From positions 4,650,001 through 4,714,000 of the forward strand of contig NZ_CP075583.1 of the NCBI RefSeq assembly GCF_023509035.1: a DNA stretch of 64,000 nt. Direction: 5' to 3'. The DNA is from Janthinobacterium lividum (GTDB taxonomy: Bacteria; Pseudomonadota; Gammaproteobacteria; Burkholderiales; Burkholderiaceae_D). Both the position numbers and the translations under genes were made by a program. Below are positions 56,183 to 64,000 of the stretch, one piece after another; position 1 is the first letter of the stretch, and each line of letters opens with the position of its first letter. Below the pieces are notes generated by a model. That model ran no database searches and was not told the origin of the DNA. It was given only the letters and a program-made list of their open reading frames with translations.

Positions 56183-57318
56183 GAAGGTACTACCTCGCTC
56201 AAATGAGATGGCACGACCACCTCGGTGGGAAATGGGGGCTGGGCGGCACGCTGCCCAGTACGGAATGCTTTCAGCTGGAGTATGTAGTTGAGCACCTGCG
56301 ACACGGCCTGGTACAGCTGCACGGGAATTTGCTGCTGCACCTGGCTGGTGTTGTAGATGGCGCGCGCCAGCGGCGGCAACTCCAGCGTTTCGATATTGTG
56401 TTCCTTCGCCACTTGCCGGATATACAGCGCCATTTCGTCGACGCCCTTGGCAACGACAAACGGCGCCTCGGCGCGGTCCTGGTCATACTTGAGCGCGACG
56501 GCGTAATGCTCGGGATTGACGATCACCACGTCGGCGTCAGGCACGGTCTTGCGCACGCTGCGCCGGCCGATCTGCTGCTGCAACTGACGGATGCGCTGGC
56601 GCACTTCGGGGCGGCCTTCGCTGCTTTTATGTTCTTCCTTGACATCCTGCTTGCTCATGCGCTGGTTGCGGGCAAAGAAAAATGCCTGCGCCGGCACGTC
56701 GATGATGGCAAACAGGACGAAGACGGAAATGAGCGCCATCAAGCCGTCAAGCATCAGCGCCGAGCCATCGAGCATGGCCTGCTGCAGGGGCCGGTGTTGC
56801 AAGTCCACATACTGGGTCAGGCTGGAGCGGCTCACATGCACCAGCACCATGCCCAGCACGGCAGCCTTGGCGATGGACAAGCCGAATTCAAAAGCATGCT
56901 TGGGTGCAAACAGACGTCCCAGGTTCTTGGCCGGGCTCAGGCGCTCCATCTTCGGCATCCAGTTCTTCGAGCTGATGACCCAGCCGCCAGGGATCAAGGA
57001 GCCGAGCACGACGAACAGGGGCACGCAGAACAGCGGCACGATCATCTTGATCAGCAAACCCACCGACGTCGTAAACGCCATCGACATGGCATTTTCCAGC
57101 GCGCCCTTGCTGTCGAGCGGCATGAAGGCCATGGCGAACAGCTCGCGAAAGCTTTGCAGGTAGCCCGGCAGCAGGTAGATAAAGACCTTCATGCTGATCA
57201 GGATGCCCAAGGCCGTCGACAGGTCGCGCGAACGCACCACCTGCCCTTCCTGGCGCGATTTCTTCAGCTTCTGCGCCGAGGCCTTTTCTGTCTTGTCGCC
57301 AGTGCTGCTATCCGCCAT
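56179..57318 (-). CDS. flhB: Flagellar export switch protein FlhB (NPEH type)
   Basis: 379 aa export-apparatus protein that switches substrate class from hook to filament. Four membrane spans (about 30-220) are followed by the cytoplasmic domain. The autocleavage motif, normally NPTH, reads NPEH here (VIVNPEHYAVALKYD, near residue 270); the Asn-Pro bond is still present. The C-terminal extension after about 350 is longer than in many FlhB. It overlaps fliR by 11 bp and flhA by 4. Confidence 0.93.
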   Translation of the reverse strand: MADSSTGDKTEKASAQKLKKSRQEGQVVRSRDLSTALGILISMKVFIYLLPGYLQSFRELFAMAFMPLDSKGALENAMSMAFTTSVGLLIKMIVPLFCVPLFVVLGSLIPGGWVISSKNWMPKMERLSPAKNLGRLFAPKHAFEFGLSIAKAAVLGMVLVHVSRSSLTQYVDLQHRPLQQAMLDGSALMLDGLMALISVFVLFAIIDVPAQAFFFARNQRMSKQDVKEEHKSSEGRPEVRQRIRQLQQQIGRRSVRKTVPDADVVIVNPEHYAVALKYDQDRAEAPFVVAKGVDEMALYIRQVAKEHNIETLELPPLARAIYNTSQVQQQIPVQLYQAVSQVLNYILQLKAFRTGQRAAQPPFPTEVVVPSHLSEVVPS

Positions 57319-58108
57319 GGGCCACCCGCATTTGTTCCTGGATCATGTCGAGCACGCGGTTCGTCATGGCGATATAGTGCTCCGGGATAAAGCGCACGAT
57401 CTGTATCAGCATCAGCAGGCCGAACATGGTAATCATGGAAAAACCCAGCGAAAACAGGTTCAGCGACGGCGCCACCCGGTTCAGGAAGCCAAAACCCAGT
57501 TGCACCACCATGGTGGAAAAGATGATAGGCAAGGCCAGCAGCATGGCGGCGGCGAAAATCCACGCCACGTTATAGGCCACCGTCTGCAGCAGCAGCGGCC
57601 CGTAGCCCTGCCCCACGGGCCAGGCCGTGAAACTGGCGCCGATCACGCCCGTCAGCACGAGGTGACCGTCGATGGCGAAAAACACGATCATGCACATGAT
57701 GGTGAGCAAGCCCGTGATCACGTCCGACGAAGTGCCATTGAGCGGATCGTTCATGACGGCCATGGAAAAGCCCACCTGGCTCGACACCAGGTAACCGAGC
57801 ACCGACATGACGGACATGGCGAAGTGGAAGGCGAGGCCCAGGACGAAGCCGATGATGGCCTGCTCCAGGGTGGCGACGAGGGCGTGCAGGGAAAACGGAT
57901 CGATTTTCAACAAGTCCTGCGAGATACCCGACGCCTGCATCACGGGCAGCATCAGGATCGCCAGCACCAGCGACAGCAGCACCCGCACGGGGACGGGCAC
58001 CATGGCGTCGCCGATCACGGGGGAGGCGCTGAGCATGGCCAGGATGCGGCAGAACGGCCACCACACGGCCAGCAGAAACGGCAGCACCTGATTGAAAATC
58101 TGATCCAT
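57308..58108 (-). CDS. fliR: Flagellar export protein FliR
   Basis: 266 aa integral membrane protein of the type III export core (FliP-FliQ-FliR ring). Predicted membrane spans include LPFLLAVWWPFCRILAMLSASPVIG at the N-terminus and the DPLNGTSSD loop. I chose ATG 58108 (MDQIFNQ); the longer reading to 58162 adds non-conserved Arg/His-rich residues. It lies 11 bp after the fliQ stop. Confidence 0.93.
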   Translation of the reverse strand: MDQIFNQVLPFLLAVWWPFCRILAMLSASPVIGDAMVPVPVRVLLSLVLAILMLPVMQASGISQDLLKIDPFSLHALVATLEQAIIGFVLGLAFHFAMSVMSVLGYLVSSQVGFSMAVMNDPLNGTSSDVITGLLTIMCMIVFFAIDGHLVLTGVIGASFTAWPVGQGYGPLLLQTVAYNVAWIFAAAMLLALPIIFSTMVVQLGFGFLNRVAPSLNLFSLGFSMITMFGLLMLIQIVRFIPEHYIAMTNRVLDMIQEQMRVAHGG

Positions 58109-58119
58109 GGCGCGCGGCG

Positions 58120-58392
58120 CTATCCGACCAGGGTGGCGGCGCGCTGAAAAATGGACACGCAATAATCCATCAGGTAACCGGCCATCCAGCGTCCGGCCAG
58201 GATCAGGGCCAGCAGGGTGACCAGCAGGCGCGGCAGGAAACTCATGGTCTGTTCATTGATCGAGGTGGCCGCCTGTACCAGCGCGACCAGCAAGCCCATG
58301 AGCAAACCTGGCACGACCAGGATCACCACCAGCAGCATGACGACATGCAAGGCTTCGATGATCAGGTCGACGGCGACTTCAGGCGTAAACAT
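58120..58392 (-). CDS. fliQ: Flagellar export protein FliQ
   Basis: 90 aa membrane protein of the FliPQR export core. It has two spans with the family loop VQAATSINEQTMSFLPR. The start is 3 bp after the fliP stop. Confidence 0.95.
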   Translation of the reverse strand: MFTPEVAVDLIIEALHVVMLLVVILVVPGLLMGLLVALVQAATSINEQTMSFLPRLLVTLLALILAGRWMAGYLMDYCVSIFQRAATLVG

Positions 58393-58395
58393 CGG

Positions 58396-59166
58396 TCAAT
58401 AGCCCTGTATGCTGGTAACTAAGGTGTTGACGGTCAGGGTCCAGCCATCGACCAGCACGAACAGCAGCAGCTTGAACGGCAGCGAGATGACCAGCGGCGA
58501 GAGCATCATCATGCCCATGGCCATCAGCACGGACGCCACCACCAGATCGATGATGAGGAAGGGGATGAACAGCATGCAGCCGATCTGGAACGCCGTCTTG
58601 AGTTCGGACAAGACAAACGCGGCCAGCTTGACTGTGAAACTATGGTCTTGCGGGCGCATGGTCGACGGTTCGCCGGCCAGGTGCGCGATCTGCGCCAGCG
58701 CGGCCTTGCTCGTCTGCGCCAGCATGAAGCGCGAAATCGGCACTTCGGCAATCTTCAGGGCTTCCTGCATGCCGATCTGGTCGCGGTCGTAAGGCACGAA
58801 CGCCTCCTTCCAAACCTGGTCGCCGATAGGGCGCATGACCAGCAAGGTGAGAATCAGGGCGATGCCGGTGACGATGCGGTTGGGCAAGCCCTGCTGCAGG
58901 CCCAGGGCCTGACGCAGCAGGGACAGCACGATGACGAAGCGGGTAAAGCTGGTCATCATCATGACCATCACGGGCAGCAGCCCGAGCAGGGTCATGACGA
59001 CCAGGATCTGCATCTTCACCGACAGGTCGGTCTTCGCGCCCGGCACCACGCCGGACAGCAGGTCCTGCGCGCCAGCGGCGCTGCAGCACAGTATCAGAAC
59101 GGGAACGGCCAGCGCAGCAGCCAGCGCGCCGCGGCGCCGGCTCAAACCGGGTACCGCCAGCTTCAT
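58396..59166 (-). CDS. fliP: Flagellar export protein FliP
   Basis: 256 aa export-core protein with a signal-like N-terminal segment (ILCCSAAGAQDLL) and four spans. Conserved TSFTRFVIVLSLLRQALGLQQ and PNRIVTGIALILTLLVM are present. Its start overlaps the fliN stop, so no fliO gene can lie between fliN and fliP, unlike the common fliNOPQR order. Confidence 0.95.
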   Translation of the reverse strand: MKLAVPGLSRRRGALAAALAVPVLILCCSAAGAQDLLSGVVPGAKTDLSVKMQILVVMTLLGLLPVMVMMMTSFTRFVIVLSLLRQALGLQQGLPNRIVTGIALILTLLVMRPIGDQVWKEAFVPYDRDQIGMQEALKIAEVPISRFMLAQTSKAALAQIAHLAGEPSTMRPQDHSFTVKLAAFVLSELKTAFQIGCMLFIPFLIIDLVVASVLMAMGMMMLSPLVISLPFKLLLFVLVDGWTLTVNTLVTSIQGY

Positions 59167-59540
59167 GCTGTCATCAGGTCGAGATTGAGGCCGTCGAGGT
59201 CGATGACTTTCAGGCCATAGTTCTCGCCGGCCACCACCACTTCGGCACGGCCGATCGGCGTGCCGTTGACCTTGATCACCAGCGGTTCGCCGGCCAGCAT
59301 GTCGAGTTCGATCACGCTTTCAGGGCCGATGGCCATCAATTCTTCCAGCGAAATGCGGGCCGAGCCCACTTCCAGGGTCAGGGTGACGGGAATCTTGCGC
59401 ATCATCTGCGGAATGTCGCGCCGCGCGCGGCCGCTGGCCACCTCGGACACGTCGCCCTGGTCGATGATCATGTCATCGCCCAGGTCTTCCAGCAGGGTTT
59501 CGCTCTGGTTGGTATCGGTCATATTCATATTATTCGACAT
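59163..59540 (-). CDS. fliN: Flagellar switch protein FliN
   Basis: 125 aa C-ring protein of the motor/switch complex. The SpoA-type domain (residues about 45-120) has VTLTLEVGSARISLEELMAI and IGRAEVVVAGENYGLKV. I chose ATG 59540, overlapping the fliM stop by 11 bases; an in-frame TTG at 59546 is also possible. Confidence 0.94.
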   Translation of the reverse strand: MSNNMNMTDTNQSETLLEDLGDDMIIDQGDVSEVASGRARRDIPQMMRKIPVTLTLEVGSARISLEELMAIGPESVIELDMLAGEPLVIKVNGTPIGRAEVVVAGENYGLKVIDLDGLNLDLMTA

Positions 59541-60408
59541 CTTCAAAGGAGGTTAAACAGAGCTTGCCCTTGTGTTCGGAAACAGCAGCTGTAAATAGAC
59601 GGGAGTCGTCGAGCATGACGTCGGTACGGCTGAGGCTGACGGGAATCACGTCGCCCACGCGCAGGTCGAACAAGGCGCCCAGTTGCACCTGTTTGCTGAC
59701 GAGGCGGCCTTCCAGGGTCACTTGCAGGCGCGAAGCGAGCGGGCGCACGCTGCCACGCAAGGCTTTCTTCGCTTGCGCGCGCTCGGGCAGCAGGCCGCGC
59801 AGCACGTCGGCCATCAGGCGCTTGTCCAGCGAGAACCAGAACTGACCGCTCTGCCCCGCTTCGACGTCGCTGAGCGCCACGGTGACGATCCAGCTGCCGC
59901 GTGCCGGATGCACGCCCGACTGCACGGCGACCTCGGCACTGGTGTCGATGTCGCTGCTTTTGCCCAAGGTTTGCAGGTTCTTGTGGACGCGGGCGAACAA
60001 ACTGTTCACCAACTGTTGTCCAAGCACCACAGCGAGGCGCTCTTCCGTGGCAGTCACGCGCACCTGCGCAGGATCGGGCAGCGCCCCCTTGGCGCCGGCA
60101 CTACCATAGCGATAGTTCAGCACGCTCAAGAGTATCTGCCGTTCGAGGGCAAAGCCCGTCTGGCTGGCCGGCGTGGAAAAACTCAGCCAGCGGTTCACGC
60201 TGTCCTCGTTTTCCACGCGCGACAAGGTCACGGCATCGATCTGGAAATTGCCCCAGTAGCGACGGCTCATCGGCTGGCGCAGGGCCACGGCCAGGTCGTC
60301 GCGTAGCTGGGCGCCGAATACATGCAGCAAATGGACAGGACGTCCAAGCAGACAGGAATCGAGGACTTGATGGCGCGCAGTTTGATCTGTCTTGGTAATG
60401 ATTGTCAT
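59530..60408 (-). CDS. fliM: Flagellar switch protein FliM, short form without CheY-binding peptide
   Basis: 292 aa, against about 330 for typical FliM. The middle domain (about 35-190) and the C-terminal SpoA domain (about 210-285, LQVTLEGRLVSKQVQLGALFDLRVGDVIPV) are recognisable. The N-terminus (MTIITKTDQTARHQVLDSC) lacks the LSQxEIDALL peptide that binds phosphorylated CheY, and no such peptide lies upstream in frame. This suggests a motor that does not switch in response to CheY, as in lateral systems. First gene of the fliM-flhA operon; a TATAAT on the minus strand (60444-60449) may be its promoter. Confidence 0.88.
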   Translation of the reverse strand: MTIITKTDQTARHQVLDSCLLGRPVHLLHVFGAQLRDDLAVALRQPMSRRYWGNFQIDAVTLSRVENEDSVNRWLSFSTPASQTGFALERQILLSVLNYRYGSAGAKGALPDPAQVRVTATEERLAVVLGQQLVNSLFARVHKNLQTLGKSSDIDTSAEVAVQSGVHPARGSWIVTVALSDVEAGQSGQFWFSLDKRLMADVLRGLLPERAQAKKALRGSVRPLASRLQVTLEGRLVSKQVQLGALFDLRVGDVIPVSLSRTDVMLDDSRLFTAAVSEHKGKLCLTSFEDVE

Positions 60409-60958
60409 GTAGTGGTCATGTCGGTATTGCGGTGGCAGAACAAATTATACGGATCGCCCGAAATTAAATACAGCATCATCTCGACCTGGTGTACCGGTCC
60501 GCAAGCAAACGATTGCGCATCGTATCGCATGCTAGATGACTACGGTGCTGAACAATACATGAAAAAGTCAAATATTGCCATGTATCAATATTCCTTGAGG
60601 CAATCCTCTCTTTACTTTATAGTTGCCTGCAGGTAAGCTTGCGGCGACAAAATAGTGATTTGCAGTGCGCCATTCCGCTTACCTGATTCCGGTTTTATGG
60701 CAGTTTCCAGTTCCTCTTATTGCCATCAGTAGAAACTATTATCAGATAACTATTAGTTGTCATGGCCATGTAAATCATGTCGGTATGGGTTTGCTGGGTT
60801 TGTTTAAGTCTGCTTGAGCGGATGGTGTGGCAACTGATAAAACTGATGGGTCCTGTACATCGGGCCGGGCAAGATGGCATTGGATGTAATGCCTGCCGGA
60901 ATGGCAACACCAGTAATTCTGATTGATACGTCACCGCATATTGAAAGTAGAGGGCAAG
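60409..60958. other. AT-richer divergent region where lafK would be expected
   Basis: About 550 bp between fliM (minus) and fliE (plus) with no gene I can support. It is markedly less GC-rich than the flanks, especially 60430-60640. A TATAAT on the minus strand at 60444-60449 suggests the fliM promoter. In enteric and Vibrio lateral loci a sigma-54 activator gene (lafK) sits here; I see no remnant and no clear sigma-54 box. Confidence 0.6.
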
Positions 60959-61297
60959 ATGAGCAACGAACTCGCAGGTCTGATCAAGGCCGATCTGGCA
61001 GCACTGAGCAATGACGCGCGCGCCCTGGGCGCCAGCATCGCGCCCGCCGCCCAGTTCGGCGCGCCGGAACAATCCGGCTTCTCCTTTGCGCAAAGCATGA
61101 AAGACGCCGTCGGCAAGGTCAACGGCGATGACCGCCTGGCTGCGCAGAAAATGAGCGACGTCGACAGCGGCAAGAGCGACGACATGGTCGGCGCCATGCT
61201 GGCCAGCCAGGAAGCGAGCCTGTCCTTCTCCATGTTGATGCAAGTGCGCAACAAGGTCATGGGCGCCGTCGACGAACTCATCAAACTCCCTCTGTAA
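60959..61297 (+). CDS. fliE: Flagellar hook-basal body protein FliE
   Basis: 112 aa rod-junction protein linking the MS ring and the rod. The C-terminal half (SFSMLMQVRNKVMGAVDELIKLPL) matches the family. ATG 60959 follows AGAGGG. First gene of the plus-strand operon fliE-fliF-fliG, divergent from fliM. Confidence 0.92.
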   Translation: MSNELAGLIKADLAALSNDARALGASIAPAAQFGAPEQSGFSFAQSMKDAVGKVNGDDRLAAQKMSDVDSGKSDDMVGAMLASQEASLSFSMLMQVRNKVMGAVDELIKLPL

Positions 61298-61345
61298 TCT
61301 TCACGTCCTGATCCACGCCCAGCCTCCCAGCGAAAGTTACCCCAA

Positions 61346-63088
61346 GTGATTACCCCCATGAAGTCCGCATTTGCGCGCTGGCGCCTTGGCGCCCAGCCCG
61401 CCATTCCGCCCGCCCTGCTGAAAAACCTGGTTCCCATCGTCGTGCTGGCCATCGGCATCACCGCCATGGTGACCATGTATGCCTGGCGCGACCAGGCCAA
61501 CTACAAGCCGGTGTTTGGCGCGCGCGAAAAAGTGGCCGTGACGGACATGATGGCAACCCTGGACGCCGAGCACATTCCCTACCGCCTGCATCCGGACAGC
61601 GGCCAGGTGCTGGTGCCCGACGCCATGCTGGGCAAGGTGCGCATGCTGCTCGCCTCGAAAGGCGTGACGGCGCAACTGCCGGCCGGCCTGGAGCTGATGG
61701 ACAAGAATGACCCGCTGGGTGTGTCCCAATTCGTGCAGGACGTGCGCTTCCGCCGCGGCCTGGAAGGCGAATTGGCGCAAAGCATCATGACGATGGACGC
61801 GATCGCTTCGGCGCGCGTCCATCTGTCGATTGCCAAGTCGACGTCGTTCGTCGCCAGCGACGGCGACAAATCGTCCGCCTCGATCGTCGTGGCGCTAAAA
61901 CCGGGCCGCACCCTGGCGCCGGAACAGATCGCCGCCGTCATCAACATGGTGGCCGGCAGCGTCGCCAGCCTGGCGCCTACGCGCGTGAGCCTGGTGGACC
62001 AGGGCGGCAACCTGCTGTCCTCGCACGTCGACCTGACGGACGGTTTCGACGCCTCGGCCGCCAGCAATGAAGGCGCGAAACGCTTCCAGGATGAAATCCG
62101 CCGCAACGTCACGGGCTTGCTGGGCCCCGTCATCGGCGAAGACAACTTCAAGCTCAGCGTGACGGCCGCCGTGAACAACGACCGCGTGGACGAAACGCTG
62201 GAAAAATACGGCGAAGCCCCGAAAGTGACGAGCGAAGCGATGCGCGAAGAGCAGGAACGCAACCGCACCGTGGCCGGCATTCCCGGCAGCCTGTCGAACC
62301 GTCCGCCTGCGGCCGCCGTGCCGGCACCAGCCGATGCCGCAGGCGCCGCACCCGCCGATGGCGCACCGAAGCCGTCCGACGACGGCACGGCCCGCAAGAA
62401 CGCCACCACGCGCCAGTACGCGTACGACCGCAGCATCACGCAGATCAAGCGCAGCCGTGGCCGCCTTGAAAAACTCAGCGTCGCCGTGGTCCTCAACAGC
62501 GCCGCCGCACCGAATCCGAAAACCGGCTGGACCCCTGCCGAACTGGGCAATATTGAAAAAATGCTCAACAGCGGCCTGGGCATCAACGCCCAGCGCGGCG
62601 ACAGCCTGAGCCTGACGGCGCTGGCCTTCCCGGCCAAGCCGCCTGTAGCGCAGTGGTGGGAAGAGCGCGACACCGTCGTCGATTTCAGCAGCTGGCTGCT
62701 GTACGCCCTGGGCGCCGTGCTCGGCTACTTCCTGATCCTGCGTCCACTGCTGCGCCTGCTGACCACGCGCCTGGCGCCGCCGGCACTGAAACAGCTTGAT
62801 CCGGCCCTGGCACTGGGCGGCAGCAGCGCCGCCGGCGCGAATGGCGCGGCCGTTGCCGGCGCGCCAGCCCTGGGCGTGAACGGCAGCCCGCTGGCGCTCG
62901 AGGGCGAGGCCGCCGCTGGCAACATGCCGGTGGTGCCGCTGCTGGAAAACTATGACTTGCCGCCACCAGGCTCGGCGGTCGACGTGATGGTCGACCACCT
63001 GAAAGTGCTGGCTGAAAAAGAACCCGAGCGTGTCGCCGAAGTCGTCAAACAATGGATGCAGAAAAATGGCCGAACTCAACAACAATAA
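61346..63088 (+). CDS. fliF: Flagellar MS-ring protein FliF
   Basis: 580 aa MS-ring subunit. An N-terminal span (about 25-47) is followed by periplasmic ring domains with YRLHPDSGQVLVP and KNDPLGVSQFVQDVRFRRGLEGELAQSI, an Ala/Pro-rich linker near 320-345, a second span around 445-470, and a C-terminal cytoplasmic tail that binds FliG. Start GTG 61346 or ATG 61358. It overlaps fliG by 23 bp. Confidence 0.94.
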   Translation: MITPMKSAFARWRLGAQPAIPPALLKNLVPIVVLAIGITAMVTMYAWRDQANYKPVFGAREKVAVTDMMATLDAEHIPYRLHPDSGQVLVPDAMLGKVRMLLASKGVTAQLPAGLELMDKNDPLGVSQFVQDVRFRRGLEGELAQSIMTMDAIASARVHLSIAKSTSFVASDGDKSSASIVVALKPGRTLAPEQIAAVINMVAGSVASLAPTRVSLVDQGGNLLSSHVDLTDGFDASAASNEGAKRFQDEIRRNVTGLLGPVIGEDNFKLSVTAAVNNDRVDETLEKYGEAPKVTSEAMREEQERNRTVAGIPGSLSNRPPAAAVPAPADAAGAAPADGAPKPSDDGTARKNATTRQYAYDRSITQIKRSRGRLEKLSVAVVLNSAAAPNPKTGWTPAELGNIEKMLNSGLGINAQRGDSLSLTALAFPAKPPVAQWWEERDTVVDFSSWLLYALGAVLGYFLILRPLLRLLTTRLAPPALKQLDPALALGGSSAAGANGAAVAGAPALGVNGSPLALEGEAAAGNMPVVPLLENYDLPPPGSAVDVMVDHLKVLAEKEPERVAEVVKQWMQKNGRTQQQ

Positions 63089-64000
63089 TCCCTCCGACGG
63101 CGCCGAAGTCGAAAGCGCCAGCCTGAATCCCGTGGAACAGGCGGCTATCGTGCTGCTGAGCATCGGCGAAGAACAAGCCGCCAATGTGCTGCGCTGCCTG
63201 TCGCGCGAAGAATTGCTGGAAGTCACGCAAGTGATGTCGCGCATGAGCGGCATCAAGGTCGAATCCGTAAAAACGGCCATGCAGACCTTCTTCGACGACT
63301 ACCGCCAGCAAAGCGGCGTGCACGGCGCCTCGCGCAGCTACCTGAAGCGCTCGCTGGACATGGCGCTGGGCAGCGATATCGCGAATAGCGTGCTGAACAA
63401 TATTTACGGCGATGCGATCCGCCCCAAAATGGCGCGCCTGCAGTGGGCTTCGCCAAAATGGCTGGCCGAATACATCGTCAACGAGCACGTGCAGATGCAG
63501 GCCGTGTTCCTGGCCTTTTTGCCGCCCGCGCTGGCCGGCCAGATCCTCGACGCCCTGCCCGTCGAAGGCCGCGACCTGGTCTTGCTGAACCTGGCGCGCC
63601 TGGACGAGATCGACCGCGACCTGCTGGTCGAGCTCGACGAACTGGTGGGCCGCTGCCTGGGCACGCTCGACACGCAAAGCACCAGCGTGGAAGGCATCCG
63701 CCAGGCCGCCGAGATTCTCAACCGCATGCCGGGCAACCGCGCCGCGCTGGTCGAACTGCTGCGCGCGCACGACCCGGACGTGGTCTCGGAAATCGAACTG
63801 AGCATGTACGACTTCCTGATCCTGGCCACGCAGAGCGATGTCACGCTTACGCGCATCCTGGAAGACGTGCCGATGGAACAGTGGGCCATCGCCCTCAAGG
63901 GCGCGGAACCGGCTATCCGTGACGCCGTGCTGAAAACCATGCCGCGCCGCCAGGCGCAGAGCTTCGAAGACATGATGCGCCGCTCCGGCCCCGTGCCGCT
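63066..64000 (+). CDS. fliG: Flagellar motor switch protein FliG, 3' end outside window
   Basis: Partial (about 311 residues seen), reading from ATG 63066 to the window edge without a stop. The N-terminal domain (LNPVEQAAIVLLSIGEEQAANVLRCL) binds FliF. The middle domain's EHPQ motif reads EHVQ here (IVNEHVQMQAVF). The C-terminal torque domain has WAIALKGAEPAIRDAVLKTMPRRQA, and MMRRSGPVPL at the edge. FliG converts stator force into rotation. The start overlaps fliF by 23 bp, indicating translational coupling. Confidence 0.92.
   Translation, partial: MAELNNNNPSDGAEVESASLNPVEQAAIVLLSIGEEQAANVLRCLSREELLEVTQVMSRMSGIKVESVKTAMQTFFDDYRQQSGVHGASRSYLKRSLDMALGSDIANSVLNNIYGDAIRPKMARLQWASPKWLAEYIVNEHVQMQAVFLAFLPPALAGQILDALPVEGRDLVLLNLARLDEIDRDLLVELDELVGRCLGTLDTQSTSVEGIRQAAEILNRMPGNRAALVELLRAHDPDVVSEIELSMYDFLILATQSDVTLTRILEDVPMEQWAIALKGAEPAIRDAVLKTMPRRQAQSFEDMMRRSGPVP

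Noticed and set aside
54158..56206. 682-codon open frame opposite flhA
   Set aside because: Antisense shadow, His/Gln/Arg-rich, whereas flhA on the other strand is clear.
60409..60636. Short open frame running out of the fliM promoter region on the plus strand
   Set aside because: No ribosome binding site, composition not protein-like and covers the likely promoter.
60409..60958. A sigma-54 promoter in front of fliE or fliM
   Set aside because: Several TGGCA-like words were checked, but none has the GG-N10-GC spacing.
61895..63280. Long minus-strand frame opposite fliF and fliG
   Set aside because: Shadow of the two motor genes, low complexity, no ribosome binding site.

Overview
The window looks like chromosomal DNA of a GC-rich betaproteobacterium of the Oxalobacteraceae, most like Janthinobacterium. 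This rests on gene content, base composition and gene style, not on a marker gene; no rRNA or tRNA gene was seen. Genes are densely packed on both strands. I see no insertion sequence, prophage or CRISPR array.

Region by region: 1-4881 holds an orphan Fic protein, an MgtA-type P-type ATPase behind a ~300 nt structured leader with a clear promoter, a small membrane protein and an RNase H-like protein. 4878-8937 is a chemotaxis block with two near-duplicate methyl-accepting proteins and a CheW. 9266-22643 is housekeeping and accessory metabolism: HD hydrolase, two DMT exporters, an MFS exporter, a periplasmic binding protein, a CocE-type hydrolase, TrpS, a PanP-like decarboxylase, a CLC channel, a methyltransferase, an XRE-cupin regulator and a JmjC-like cupin. 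22750-23880 holds a KfrA-like coiled-coil protein flanked by two copies of a 118 bp palindromic element. 23879-43596 carries a Lon-like domain protein, an RhlE-type helicase, a TonB receptor, Psd, LysR/azoreductase/pirin, a zinc-type CDF exporter, RelA, RidA, a hydrolase, DctA, DoxX, ScoAB with a PAS-LuxR regulator, an SDR and ETF-ubiquinone oxidoreductase.

43671-64000 is a surface-motility region. A NeuD/PglD-like acetyltransferase lies divergent from a coupled trio (TPR-OGT glycosyltransferase, DegT aminotransferase, CatB-like acetyltransferase) directly upstream of three tandem flagellins and a FliK-like gene. Convergent to these is the export and switch operon fliM-fliN-fliP-fliQ-fliR-flhB-flhA, and divergent from that is fliE-fliF-fliG, cut by the window edge. 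Gene order, absence of fliO, a FliM without its CheY-binding peptide, an NPEH-type FlhB and short LafA-like flagellins all point to a lateral (Flag-2-like) flagellar system rather than the usual polar/peritrichous one. The expected lafK regulator is missing from its usual position, where ~550 bp of AT-richer non-coding DNA lies instead. A glycosylated lateral flagellum is the most interesting system here.

Four genes (the small membrane protein, the first chemoreceptor, trpS, the CLC channel) each carry a single-base frameshift at a short base run. One is trpS, normally essential, so residual indel errors in the assembly are more likely than four real pseudogenes.
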